A DNA stretch of 64,000 bases from Blastobasis lacticolella (lineage: Eukaryota > Arthropoda > Insecta > Lepidoptera > Blastobasidae). The DNA lies in NCBI GenBank assembly GCA_905147135.1, contig LR990041.1:20955907-21019906 (forward strand), given 5' to 3'. The notes under the pieces are model-generated. The model searched no databases and had not been told where the DNA came from. It saw only the letters and a list, made by a program, of their open reading frames with translations. A program made the position numbers and the translations under genes. Every line of letters starts with the position of its first letter. Position 1 is the stretch's first letter. Positions 22,577 to 33,562 of this stretch are shown here, piece by piece.

Positions 22577-22872
22577 AAGTGAAGAGTAGACTATGTTTTA
22601 TACAGTTTATCTCTATATCAAACAGCTAAATCAGTTGAGTGGTTAGCTGTCAAAGACAGACCAAGTTGTGCCTGCTTTCGCGTTTCGATATTAGTTTGGA
22701 ATCTCAAAAGGATATTCAAACAAAAGTGAATTAGACTATATGAAAATTATGTCAAGTGATCATTGTAGCAAATGATAGTACGAGTACTTAGTAGGTAGTA
22801 AGTGAACGTTAATCGATGTCCTTATCAGCGGTATTTGTGAGTGTGAAAGCAATGTGAAACTAATTACTCTTT
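22577..22872. other. Unassigned DNA
   Basis: Nothing recognisable. Confidence 0.3.
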
Positions 22873-23016
22873 TCCGAGTTACGTACATTAGTTGAATGTT
22901 AACCGATGCTCTTACGGTGAGGGCAGACATCGTGATGAAACGTGCACATTCAGGCTACTGAACGTGTAACCATGATTCAATCTGGTCGGGCTCTCTTGGT
23001 AGCGGGGTCACGGAGT
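22873..23016 (+). mobile_element. SINE family A, middle part
   Basis: From 'cgagttacgtacattagttg' to 'agcggggtcacgga', then the match stops abruptly. A fragment of the family's 3' end ('aggtggaccccgggccctgc' to 'gcgggacata') appears at 23661-23715. The two may be halves of one copy separated by about 640 bases with loss of the central 80. Confidence 0.65.
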
Positions 23017-23660
23017 AGTATTTTTGGGTAGATTTTTAGATTAGGGTTGTAGGTTAATTTAATTTTAGTTATATATTTAAGATTATTTATTGAGTTTATT
23101 ATTTTTGTAGGTTGCCCTTTTTTAAAAAATTGTTTAATAAGAACTTTAAAAAATGATGAAAAATGCAGTGCTATAAAAGACACAGAAGAAAAATCTACAG
23201 CTAGTTCCTCTTAAACAAAAATATTGAAATATTTGACATAGTTTCTGTAGGTATGTCGTATACGACACAATAGACAGCTAATGACGACCTATCCACCATT
23301 TAGGCGTATTATATTCAATGTTCAATCCATTCTCCAACAGACCCAGTTTTAACAGGCCACCTGCCCCTGGGGGCGTATACCCAACTTCGGCAGTTAAACA
23401 TCTCGGCCACATTGTGTTAAAATTACTGCTCGTATTTCGTATTCGCAGTAAGTAAAGCGTTATATAGTATCCACTGAACTCGAATTAATGTCACGGGATC
23501 CCAAACTTAAGCCGTCGTGAGAGTCATTTGGGAGGATTACACAATCCCATAATGACAATGACGTACGTGATAATTTTCAAATTCGTCGTTTTTGTCACAG
23601 CGTCACAAAATTTGGCCAAGTCCTTATGATGATTTTAGTTTGTTATAGGGATGTTTTGAT
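23017..23660. other. Unassigned DNA between two SINE fragments
   Basis: AT-rich, with no gene. Possibly an old insertion into the SINE, but no target duplication or tail was found. Confidence 0.3.
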
Positions 23661-23715
23661 AGGTGGACCCCGGGCCCTGCGCGGGAGCGCAAGCGGGACA
23701 TAAGATGATGATAAT
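23661..23715 (+). mobile_element. SINE family A, 3' fragment
   Basis: 'aggtggaccccgggccctgc' to 'gggacataagatgatg'. Confidence 0.55.
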
Positions 23716-24399
23716 GAGGGATGATTTGATACGGATAGGTTTCAAATGGCGCGTTTAGTTGATTTAAGATTAACTTGTGTTATCACTCACTTCTAACAAC
23801 TCTTACACAAAGAGTAACTCTGATTCACAGCCGTATTCAGAAACAATACTTGTCTAAGCAATTACCGAGTAACCGAATAACATTTAAAAAATAGTAGCTA
23901 TAATAATTACTCATGTCATAGTCTTCGACCAGTTACATGAGTACTAAGTACCTACGTAAATTATAACCTAGAAATTAAATCAAAGCATTTATATATTTGC
24001 TTTTTTTATCTAACCATGTTGTGGGTTCTTTTTACAACTCCTTAAAAATCTCATATCCGTAACCGAAACTATCCGAAACTAACGGTTATCCGAAATAGCT
24101 TCATATCCGTAAATGTATCTGAAATTGGCATAATACTCGTATTATTGCTTATAATAGTCAACTTGACTTAAAAATGTTGCTCACGTTGCTAGGAACCGGA
24201 GATTCTCTTTGAATCGCCCCTTGGGTCTTATCTTTGCCAACTTTAGCAATTATAAAGTTTAATGTAATTTTTGTCCGATAACAGTTGAAAACAAACGCTG
24301 TATGCCATTATTATTGTGATGCAGAGGCACTTAATCTTCGCAGTAGGTACGTGCAACAATATACTTATTTTAAAAGTATGCTCTGGATTTCCTACTGCG
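23716..24399. other. Unassigned AT-rich DNA
   Basis: No gene or repeat boundary seen. Confidence 0.3.
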
Positions 24400-24459
24400 C
24401 TTACGAGTACCTTTGTTTACGAGTAGCTCAATATTTCGACGCAGGTACATACATCGTGG
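24400..24459 (+). repeat. Repeat family D, left half
   Basis: 'tttacgagtagctcaatatt' followed by 'tcgacgca' parallels 39.69-39.74 kb. The match resumes at 24806 after a SINE. Confidence 0.6.
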
Positions 24460-24805
24460 TTGGAGAGTCGGTGCCCTAGCGACTGACGTATCCAACTCGC
24501 AAGCGAGAGATACCGGATTCAAATCCCGCTGCGGCCATGTACCAATGACTTTTTTCTGAGTTATGTACATTAGTTGCTACTAACCGATGCTCTTACGGTG
24601 AGGGAAAACATCGTGCTGAAACCTGTACATTCAGACGAGTGAATGTGTAACCATGATCCAATCTGGTCAGGTTCCCCTGGTCAGGGTCACGGAGGCCAAG
24701 TGGCAGTCGCTCAGTGTAATTACCTGACCTGCGAAATCCTGGATCATGGTCAAGGCGGAGCTGCCCTCGTGCGCGAGATCACAACCGGGACATTAACGGC
24801 AAAAT
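24460..24805 (+). mobile_element. SINE family A, full length, inserted in repeat D
   Basis: tRNA-like head with B box 'ggattcaaatcccgctgcgg', complete body, and end 'acaaccgggacattaacggc'. The flanks acatcgtgg (24451-24459) and gcaacgtgg (24810-24818) look like a degraded 9-bp target duplication. The same repeat D reads continuously at 39.7 kb, which confirms the insertion. Confidence 0.8.
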
Positions 24806-24885
24806 GCTTGCAACGTGGTCACGAGACCAGTCGTCCTCAAACCCGGAACATAGGTACTATTAAAATATGCGATAATGCCTGCGAT
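24806..24885 (+). repeat. Repeat family D, right half
   Basis: 'acgtggtcacgagaccagtc', then 'ccggaacata' and 'attaaaatatgcgata', matching 'gatggtcacggaacgactgg', 'cccagaacatat' and 'taaaatgtctaatat' at 39.74-39.82 kb. Confidence 0.6.
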
Positions 24886-26234
24886 AGTTTAAAACATTAT
24901 GTAACACCATATTTTCAATTTGTGAATGCGAGAGCCAGCGTAATATATTGTGGTGGCACAGTATTTTGGTTAAACGGTAGTTCAAATCACGGAAGTATTT
25001 AATAAGAATGGCGGTGGATGATGGGAAAGTTATACTTGAATCTGAATAGGATGTTTCTAGACAAGCACGTTGCATCTTCGGTCGCATTGTCATTTACTAT
25101 CAAGTAGGATAGGAATATATAAATAAAATGTGTAAATGCGTAAATAAAATGTATAAAGCTGCACTAGGAACTCAGGTCACTTTGATAGCTTGCGGAAAAA
25201 CTAGTTTACGATACTAAACTTATTTTACTGGCAATAATATACCTACCTACTATAAAGAGAAAATATAACTCGACGCTATTGAGTAGTCTTAATCATAATG
25301 TATACCATCTAAAATTTGTCGGTTTATACCGTCGAATTTTGGCGCCAACGTTACTACGTCAAACGCGTCAAGAATAATAACTCCATGAAGGAGAGGTCTT
25401 TTTTACAAGACGTCATTGTGCTGATTTGGCAATACCGACATGTTAGTTAATTTTTCCGCCGCGTTCTTTATTATTCATGTCGGTGGCATTTGAATTCTGT
25501 CACAGAATACTACATGATGCTGGTGTAGCCTCACAAAACGCAGAACTAGCGCCACAATTGACAGGTCACCACAATTCAGGCTGGTGCTTTTATTGCATTC
25601 TTCAATCACTAACATCATTAATGTGAATCGAAATCCGAAATATACAACAAATTAATAACTCAACGAATACCACGTCATATCCTATGGGCCTATCCAAAGA
25701 GGATCCTAGTACTAAGTTATGATACCGATTTCTTTCGCCAACTGTGGCTTTAGCTATGCGTTGGCCGCAGCCAAATGGGTGAAAAGGTACAAAATGAGTA
25801 ATTGGGGTTCGCTTTTTGTATATTTTTTGCAGTCTTTTTGTTAGCCTGTGCAGTCAATCAGCGTAGCGGGGGCAGGCAGAGGCGCGCGGAGGTGAGTGCC
25901 GTGTACGTTTGCAACGAAGAGACTTATTTTCAATGCGAAATCCGTTTTTAGATGCTCTCCTTTAGCTTTATTTGGGCATCGCCGGACTATTTAAACAAGG
26001 CAAGAGAATTTTCAGCAGAGTTGAAAATGGGAAGCTACGAAATTTGAAATCACATTGCAACTAGTGTCTGAAAGAAACTTTGGCTTCGGCTTCGGCTTCG
26101 ACCCCCTTCGGCCACGTTCGGTCAAAAAACACCTACAGCGAATTAAAATGAGCTGTTGATCGAACAAATAAAAGTATAAATTTATAAACTTCTAAAGATG
26201 GTTAAAATTAACTTTCTGTACTATGCAGTGCAGC
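24886..26234. other. Unassigned DNA with a (CTTCGG) relic
   Basis: 26078-26135 contains repeated 'ggcttc' and 'ggccacgttcggtcaaaaaa', the inverse of 4452-4500. No gene is recognised. Confidence 0.35.
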
Positions 26235-26392
26235 GTGGGTAGGCCTTCCACATGTTGGACCGACGACAAAGTAAAGATCGCAGGTACCAACTGGATTCAG
26301 AAGGCTCAGGACCGGTCTTTGTGGAGATCTCTGGGGGAGGAGTACGCGCAGCAGTGGGCTTCTTTCGGCTGATATGATGATGATCATGATTA
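26235..26392 (+). pseudogene. RTE-type LINE, last 45 codons and (ATG)n tail
   Basis: One open frame reads VGRPSTCWTDD, then KIAGTNWIQKAQDRSLWRSL and EEYAQQWASFG, and stops at 26370-26372. A tatgatgatgatcatgatt tail follows immediately. This is the conserved C-terminus of BovB/RTE-type reverse transcriptases with their short 3' end. It is 5'-truncated and belongs to a different subfamily from the element at 19.2 kb. Confidence 0.8.
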
Positions 26393-27220
26393 TATAGTCA
26401 AAATAAGCACATATATTATGAATTGTAGCTTATAGCCAACCTTGAACAAAATTTCCTAGAAGACCAGACTCGGCAAACGCATTGCAGGACGTACCTCCGC
26501 CAGGTAAATTGCAAAATCTAAGTGGTTAAACATAGGCGCAACGAATTTTATCTTTACACTAATGGTCGACCACCCTTCAGCTATTGGAAGACTGATACAG
26601 AGTTTATAGTAACAGAAGAGCCCTAGATTAAAATGAAATAAAAAACACACTTTTAATTAGGCCCATAGCCATAGCCCATAACCACAGGGGTCGGTATTAT
26701 GGTAATGATTCAAAATTAGGTTCCAAGGTACCGACCACTTACCCAAAACCATGCTGTCATCGGTATGCAGAAATATTGCTTTAGATACTTAATAAATACC
26801 GCTAACACCGCTGCGATGTTAATCTAGGAAATACGTATAAAACATCGAAAATCCAAACGATATCATTAAAAATCTTCATAATAAAACGGGAACACATGTA
26901 GGTATGTTATAATAAGTCAAATAGTAATAGGAAGCCGCCGTGTATGTGACGTATATGGTGTTTTACATGAATAAACAAAAAAAACTGCTACTCAGTATTG
27001 TCAATATTTCTTTTGGCCGTTTGTTGACATTCTGGTCGGCCGTTGGGACATTGTCGACGAGTAGAACATAGACTCTATATGGAAACCTGGAAAATACACA
27101 AGCTACATTTATATCTCTCTCTGTCAGTCTCTGTCTTTTAAAATTTTACGTCCAAGCCAAACAACCATCCTCGCTTCGATTTGTTAAGCATACCTAGTTT
27201 TTAGATGCTAATTTTTAATG
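26393..27220. other. Unassigned DNA
   Basis: No gene is recognised. The minus frame at 26456-26650 is featureless. Confidence 0.3.
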
Positions 27221-27507
27221 TACCTTACAGAATATCGCAGCTAAATAATACTCTTTTAAATAGTATTGTGTTTCTGCCGGTGAGTAAGGTTTCCAGTGCT
27301 CCATGGGGTGGGGATATGGTGAACCGTGGCTTTGGCAGTGGAGTGGCATTTGCCTTTTGCTGCCAGTGCAACGTGTTATAGAGGTAGGCAACGCATTAGC
27401 GATACTCTTGGTGTTGCTAATGTCTATAGGCAGTGGTGACCACTTTCCATTAGGTGGCCCGCTTGCCTGTTTGCCTAACGTATGACATAAAAAAAAAAAA
27501 AAAAATG
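27221..27507 (+). mobile_element. 5'-truncated LINE 3' end with A tail
   Basis: Closely similar to 18862-19189 ('cttacagaatatcgcagcta', 'aatagtattgtgtttctgcc', 'ccatggggtggggata', 'ggtgaccactttccatta'). It ends 'gtatgacat' followed by about 17 A. This copy shows the uninterrupted end of the family. Confidence 0.8.
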
Positions 27508-27539
27508 TAACTGCTAGATAAAAAACCCTCGAGAAACCC

Positions 27540-28045
27540 GTACGATAGTAACTTCGCTAAATCTAGGCCAACGGTCAGTGCCTCACCTTAACTTCCAAAA
27601 GCTGAAGCCTAAAGATGTGTGAGATGGAATTAATCTAGAAGAACACCCATTGGGCGACGATGTCGGAAACTATATTACCGGCCGCTCAAAAAACTCGATT
27701 TGTTCTAGGTAACTGTAGATATGTGTCTTTATAACTGTCTCCGTCACCTTACAGAGAAAGGAAGTAATAGCCATAGGCCTGTAATTCTATGAGTCTGATC
27801 TGTCATCTTTATTGGGTTCAGGGTGCACGTGGGCAGTCTTCCACGAAGATGGGACGGTAACAGTTGTTTATGAAAGCGCCTTTGTGCACTTTCGCGTTAG
27901 TACAGGGTTTGACTTGGGAGCTACAGTTTTAGCACCACCACCGGTATACCATAGAGAGATTAGCGCCCGTACCTTTCGCTGTGTGAAGCATATTTCCGAC
28001 AAAGATTTACCGCATAATGGGATGGTTGGCGGGTCGGTGTAGCCA
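27540..28045 (-). pseudogene. Jockey-like reverse transcriptase relic
   Basis: On the minus strand, shifted frames give ICFTQRKVRALI, VTVPSSWKTAHVHPEPNKDD, then SDS, a stop, NYRPMAITSFLCKV and TETVIKTHIYSYLEQ. This parallels the N-terminal RT region of the element at 60.97-61.25 kb (VRFTQKIIRRVL, TVPSSWKLAFVHPIP, NYTPIALTSLL). The catalytic motifs are not included. The relic lies directly beside the LINE tail at 27.2-27.5 kb, but in the opposite orientation. Confidence 0.75.
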
Positions 28046-28046
28046 A

Positions 28047-28175
28047 TTAGAATTCTCTTTGGGAATATTATAGCTTCATACTTTGGGAATTTAAAAAATC
28101 GGTTCAGTAGTTTCGGAGAATACCCCCAACATACAGACTCACAAACATTTCCTCTTTATAATATCAGTATAGATT
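28047..28175 (+). repeat. Short repeat relic
   Basis: 'aatcggttcagtagtttcgg' and 'ataatatcagtatagatt' is the end of a widespread insect repeat. Confidence 0.4.
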
Positions 28176-28474
28176 ATTCAAAACCTGCCACCAGCTAGGA
28201 AGCGTCAAAGTAACCGAAATCGATTCATCTAACAACAAAATTGCAAACAGCGTCTGTCTGAGTTTTATAAATGGGACGCCCGCTCTATTCCGCACCTGCT
28301 GCAAGTTCACAACTGGGATGGGAGTTAAAAAATAAAAATTGAGCAAACGCAGACTTGGAATACTAGATAGGGTTCTGAGTATTGTTTTTCATAGAATTTA
28401 TACATAGTATTTCTTATATTATCCTATTCCTATGTATATATATATATCTATATACGCTTAGATCTTTTAACCAA

Positions 28475-28740
28475 CAATAGATAGAATGATTCAAGAGGAA
28501 GGTTTATTAGCAAGAAAAATAGGGTAGGTAGGGGGAAAAAAAGGTGTACGCGAACGAGTAAAATTTCACATAACTCATAGGAGTTTGCATATACTCAAAT
28601 GTTTTCTAAACTCAAAACCGATTTTCAAAAGATAAAATTAAGAATCGTGTCGACTAAACTGGCTTTCAAATAGAGAAAACCGCATCGAAATAGGTTTATC
28701 CGTTCGGGACCTACAATGCCACAGACAGATATAATGCCAT
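28475..28740. repeat. Repeat family E relic
   Basis: 'gggtaggtagggggaaaaaa', 'gtacgcgaacgagtaa' and 'ctggctttcaaatagagaaa' followed by 'gacctacaatgccacagaca' match the order at 43.1-43.26 kb (inverse) and 29.7-29.85 kb. Confidence 0.5.
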
Positions 28741-28796
28741 AGTTATATTATAGGTTAGAATTTTTTTTATTTAAGTTAACATGGTCGGGGTTATCC

Positions 28797-29131
28797 ATAG
28801 AGAAAATATTTACTAAAGTAATAGAGGAGACACCGCAAGTATTTTCTTTGAACCACGCTTTGCGGTCCATGGACAACAGTGGCCGCAGTCAGTTCTGAGA
28901 CATTGCGCGACGCGGACCAATCTGACAGTGGCTTGGATATTCAAAAAAACGCCATCTTGTGCATTAAAAACTGTACGAACCATTCAAGGGCCAAAAATAA
29001 AGAAAATGATAACATTTCATCGGTCATTCTATGACTTAGCAGCCTCCCCCCGCACCTCCCGCACGTGACAGGTTGGTACAATATTTTTGTTTGTGATGGC
29101 TGCTCTATTACGTAGTAAATATTTTCTCTAT
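28797..29131. mobile_element. MITE family 2 with 10-bp target duplication
   Basis: 335 bp bounded by inverted repeats. ATAGAGAAAATATTTACTA at the left is exactly complementary to the right end, and the match extends to about 29 bp (..GTAATAGAG). It is flanked by perfect GGGGTTATCC at 28787-28796 and 29132-29141. There is no coding capacity. Ten-base duplications fit Mutator-like or IS4EU-like DNA transposons better than hAT (8) or mariner (TA). The superfamily is inferred from duplication length only. Confidence 0.85.
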
Positions 29132-29141
29132 GGGGTTATCC

Positions 29142-29684
29142 GAGTTTTTCTGTCTGTTAGGTTAGTTCCCGTAGGGGTAAAGTTGTTGTAGTTGTTCCAC
29201 TTGCTACGGTCCTTCCAATTCTTTCTCTGTTCCTAACACAGATTTGCGGAAGGAATGAGGATAGATAAGCGTCGCTGAATGCAAATGGCCGACGCGCGGT
29301 TGCGCAGAAGTCTATGCGAACATGGCTCCTTCGGCACATAATTTATGCAATGAAATCAAAAGTGCAGTTGTACAGGAGAACCTATGAAAGTTTTTAAGAT
29401 TGTTGGTTTCAAATTTTCGATGTAGGCGTGTACGGGTCCACGCAGGCGGATTCCTGAGACTTGTCAGGGTTTTTTCTTGTGTTTACCAATAGAAATTAGT
29501 GCTGTTTGTAAGCTTGTATATCTATACATGGTATAAATTAAATACCTTAAATCTCTGTGTGTATTTCCTCGAACACCTTCTAAACTACGCTACGGATTTA
29601 TTTTGATGCCGTTGTCACCATCAGTTTTAGAATTTCGTCCTAAAGGTTTATATGCATAGGTATACATGCATGTAATAGTAAAGA
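29142..29684. other. Unassigned DNA
   Basis: No recognisable gene. A Thr-rich minus frame at 29157-29339 is likely chance. Confidence 0.3.
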
Positions 29685-29970
29685 AAAGCTGAGATAACCT
29701 AACCGACTGAAAAATTTGAATAACTCCCGACCAAGTTTACTTAAATTCAATTATTTTCTAAACTACAAAAACAATTTCATTCAGATTAAACTGGCTTTCA
29801 CATAGACAAAATCCAAATGCATCAAAATCAGTCCACCCCTTCGAGAGATAGGATGCCACAAACATAAACACAAAGCCAAGATACACAGGTACACACGTCA
29901 AACTTACAACAACCCTCTTTTTTCCCCGGCTTAAAAGCCCGTGCGAAGCCGGTTCGAGTTGCTAGCATTT
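29685..29970 (+). repeat. Repeat family E, longest copy
   Basis: 'aacctaaccgactgaaaaat', 'aactcccgaccaagttta', 'ttaaactggctttcacatag', 'catcaaaatcagtcc', 'gatgccacaaacataaac' and the end 'cccgtgcgaagccgg'. No ORF and no clear inverted ends. Confidence 0.55.
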
Positions 29971-30497
29971 AATAAGAAGGCCTTCTACCAGCAGAACTCC
30001 GAAAACATCCCATGAATCATGCAGAATGAAGAACTAGCGCTGCCCGCGGCCTCGGCTCATTCCGTAGCAGCGTGAGCGATGACAATGGCAGTACATACCT
30101 GCACACAGTCTTCTTTCAGAACTTTCATACAATTCATCATAGCCAAGAGAGCTTTAATTAAAATGTGCAACGTGAAATTCTGTTGCGAACATTTTAGAAT
30201 TACTGCGCTAGCTTTGTGTTTAGGTAGGCCGGTGTTGGTGTTTCGGAGAACTGCAAATGTATCTCGTTTAAATTGTATGTTTTTGTATCGACGTTTAGGG
30301 AAAGCATTGTTCAAAATTATAGTTTAAATTTTTGTTTTTTGATGTTTAGAAAAAGCACAGTTCAAAATTGTGAATTTATGTAAAAGGTTTTCCCTGGAGA
30401 GTACAACATGGAATTCTTTAAGAAAGAGATGATCTAGTTTTTGCGGGGTCGGCAACGTGTGGGTGATGCCCCTGGTATTGCAAACGTCCATAGGCTG

Positions 30498-30625
30498 CGG
30501 TAAGGATCGCAGGTACCAGCTGGATGAGGAAAGCACAGGACCGGCCTTTGTGGAGATCTCTGGGGGAGGCCTATGCTTGCCTTCAGGCAGGCTGTAAGCA
30601 TGTTTGCCACCTTAAAAAAAATAAG
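30498..30625 (+). pseudogene. RTE-type LINE C-terminal scrap
   Basis: The frame from 30500 reads VRIAGTSWMRKAQDRPLWRS followed by LGEAY, homologous to the fragment at 26.24 kb. It runs into an A-rich tail near 30613-30622. Only about 30 codons remain. Confidence 0.7.
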
Positions 30626-31341
30626 GTTTCATTAGTATTATCCAAGTCTGTCCAAAAAAAGTCATAAGGTAAAACCTTGAATTTGTTGGAATATTTTTGT
30701 TAATCTTGCTTTGCCAAAGGTATTTAGTTGGTTATCTTTAGAATGAGGAGGCACGCCTAACCAGTGGCTAGCTCGATGCGGTACTGAAGTTCGATTACCC
30801 TGACAGTACGACATGATCACCCATCCGACTACCGGAATTATCTTCCGTTGCTTCATTTTAGTCTCGTAAGCACACTGCGCACACCTTCTACAAAAAAAGA
30901 AATATCGTCATTATTACATGCCTGATATAACTAAAATCAATACAGACATAATTGTATATGTATATCGTACGTTTAAAACAATGCCACAGCAAAACAATTT
31001 AACAGTGCTCGGATTCAAAGGGAATGGGGTTTGTGTGTGAAACGTTAATTAGAATCACACAAATTTGTGGCATGCGGAATTGGATCGAAAATGCTTTGGT
31101 TTGATGAATTTAATAAGTGAACGAGTATATTAGTTTTTTACACTACTCAGTGACAAATGAGCAGACAGCCACCATGGTGGTAAGTGGTAACTGTCGCCCA
31201 TAACATCTACGATTCATGCGTTTAGGTTACAGGTCAAGTAAAGTAAAGTAAGTAAAGTAAAACACATTTATTACACTATTACACATAGTTTGGTCATATT
31301 TTTCATGATACCGGGATTATAATTTCAATCATAAATCACGT
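30626..31341. other. Unassigned DNA with a simple repeat
   Basis: 31150-31265 holds 'gtggtaagtggtaactgtcg', a LINE 3' tail relic, and then an AAGT-rich simple repeat (31225-31263). No gene is visible. Confidence 0.35.
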
Positions 31342-31360
31342 GTAACTTTGAAATTATATA

Positions 31361-31727
31361 AAAATAAATAATCATCTTGGCGTTAATGTCCCGGTTGTGC
31401 TCTCGAGAACGAGGGCCCGGGGTCTGCCTTGACCATGATCCAGGATTTGGCGATCAGGTAATTACAGTAGAGCGACTACCATCTGACCTCCGTGACCCTG
31501 CTACCAGGGGAACCTGACCAGATTGGATCATGGTTACAAATTCAGTTGCCTGAATTTGCAGGTTTCATCACGATGTTTTCCCTCACCGTAAGAGCATCGG
31601 TTTGTATTCAACTAATGTATATAACTCAGAGAGTCATTGGTACATGGCCGCAGCGGGATTTGAACCCGGTACCTCTCGCTTACGAGTTGAATACTCAACC
31701 GCCCGGCTACCGACACTCTTACAGACA
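31361..31727 (-). mobile_element. SINE family A, full length, 19-bp target duplication
   Basis: On the minus strand the tRNA-like head ('gagcggttgagtattcaact', B box 'gggttcaaatcccgctg') lies at the right end. The tail 'gacattaacgccaagatgat' lies at the left. The flanks, gtaactttgaaattatata (31342-31360) and gtaactttgaaatgatata (31728-31746), differ at one base. It is the best preserved copy. Confidence 0.9.
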
Positions 31728-31746
31728 GTAACTTTGAAATGATATA

Positions 31747-32221
31747 TTTTAACGAAAATCTATTATATATATAATAGATATTGATTTCTGGATCACATCT
31801 GTATAATTTCATTGGCTCTGATAGCGTAATATTGAAAATATAATCAAAGTACATTTGTATGGAGCGCGCTCGGGAAAGAATCCTCTTAAACTTTAAACTC
31901 CACAACACATTTTCCATAATAATCTATTTGGCTTTGAAATCGTTTTCAATGGTTTTCCGTCAACAAATTTAAGTCTGCAGGGAGATAGAAGCTACACCTA
32001 TGTGGACAAAATTTATCTTATACACGGTCCTCCTCCCGAAGTGTTACCAATTTAAAATGCTGTAATTTAGTCATTTTTATTTAAAAACTTGAGTATAACG
32101 GAAAACCATGTCTATTTATATTTACACGATCGCTACGTCATATTATAAACCAAATTACGCCGCGTCTGTATGTCTGTCTGTTCGCGGAAAACTCGTGCGA
32201 AGCCGGGGCGGGTCGCAAGTA
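31747..32221. other. Unassigned DNA ending in a family E terminus
   Basis: 32185-32215 reads 'ctcgtgcgaagccggggcgg', the terminal signature of repeat family E. The rest is featureless. Confidence 0.4.
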
Positions 32222-33050
32222 TTTTCATAATTATTACACACTTTTAATAATTATTTTTCTTCCGTTGGAAAGTTATTAGCTAATGAAATTCCTTCCCATT
32301 TCCATAAAATTGATACTTCTGGCCAGTCACACGGCTCTCTAAACAGTACAACGCAACTTACAGACTTGGCTCCTACCACGGTTGGTGAAGTAGAAAAAAT
32401 TATAGATAACCTAGATTCCAATTCAAGCTCTGGGTTGGACAACATTAGCACTAAGGTCATAAAGTGTTTGAAAACTTTGATAGCCCCCCAACTAACTAAT
32501 TGTATAAACAAAGCCCTATCCATGGGACTCTTCCCAGACAGTCTTAAAATCGCAAAAGTCAGTCCTATTCACAAGTCTGGTTCAAAAAATGACCCCGGCA
32601 ATTATAGACCAATTTCAGTACTTCCCGCACTATCGAAACTTTTTGAGAAAATCCTACACACACGTTTAGAATCCTACTTAACATCTATAAATTTTATAAC
32701 TGAACGTCAGTTCGGCTTTAGGCCAAAAAGCAATACATTGGCCGCGACTATAGATTTGGTTACCAAAATTAGACACAACGTTGATGAGAAGAGGATTGCA
32801 CTGGGAGTCTTTATCGATCTCAAAAAGGCATTTGACACTGTGAGTCACGACCTTCTAATACATAAGATCAGTCTGACTGGGGTAACCGGTAATGCACTGG
32901 GCGTGTTTGAGTCATATTTGAAAAATAGACAACAAATAGTAAAACTCCAAGAACACCAAAGCAAAACCCAGCCAGTGTCTTTTGGGGTGCCTCAGGGATC
33001 GATTTTAGGACCTCTTTTGTTCTCGATTTATGTAAATAGCATCATAGACT
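32222..33050 (+). pseudogene. CR1/Daphne-like LINE reverse transcriptase, N-terminal half
   Basis: A 5'-truncated LINE. The open frame begins upstream of 32366, with FNNYFSSVGKLLANEIPSHF near 32240-32300. It contains SSGLDNISTKVIK, PGNYRPISVL, FIDLKKAFDTVS (motif A) and GVPQGSILGPLL (motif B). It is cut at 33050 by a second LINE and resumes at 37854 with motif C. Removing the insert and one 7-bp duplication leaves the two halves in the same frame (708 bases, 236 codons, between reference ATGs), so the element was open here when hit. Confidence 0.85.
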
Positions 33051-33562
33051 TCTGTCATCGGCTGTCAAATGGTAAACAACCTTTGTCACCAGCTCTGTTA
33101 AATAATTGTGTTCACAGTGAAAAAGTAGTGTTACAGTGTTTCAAATAGGTTATAAACAACTCACCTAACCTACGGCCGCCGTTAAGTTAAACTTTCTCAA
33201 GGCGAAATTCAGTGGAATCTGATATATTCCATTTCGAAACATTGGTGAGACTATAGTAACTAGTAGTTTATTTTAAAATGAAGGCATTTTGAATACAAAA
33301 AGACGATTTCTATTCGATAAAACACCAATCACCAATATTTACAAACGTAACAGCTGATTTTGGACTACCTACCTACTTATAGAAGGAACGTCATTGTCAC
33401 CTTGCTGTCATAAAGTGACATATGTCACTGTGTTGCTACACGACAAAATTAGAAATTGTGTTCGGATTTCTTCGGATTAAAACATTGGACATAAAGACGT
33501 TCGGATACACATTGGGCAGACGCAACGTTCCGTTACGCGACTAATATTGCCACTCATTCATC

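Noticed and set aside
18853..22590. Target duplication ttaagagaggtag / ttaagtgaagagtag for the host LINE tail
   Set aside because: Similarity is only partial and could be chance, so it is not used to define borders.
30057..30327. Two overlapping ~82-codon frames near 30.1 kb as a gene
   Set aside because: Opposite strands and low complexity, with no recognisable domain.
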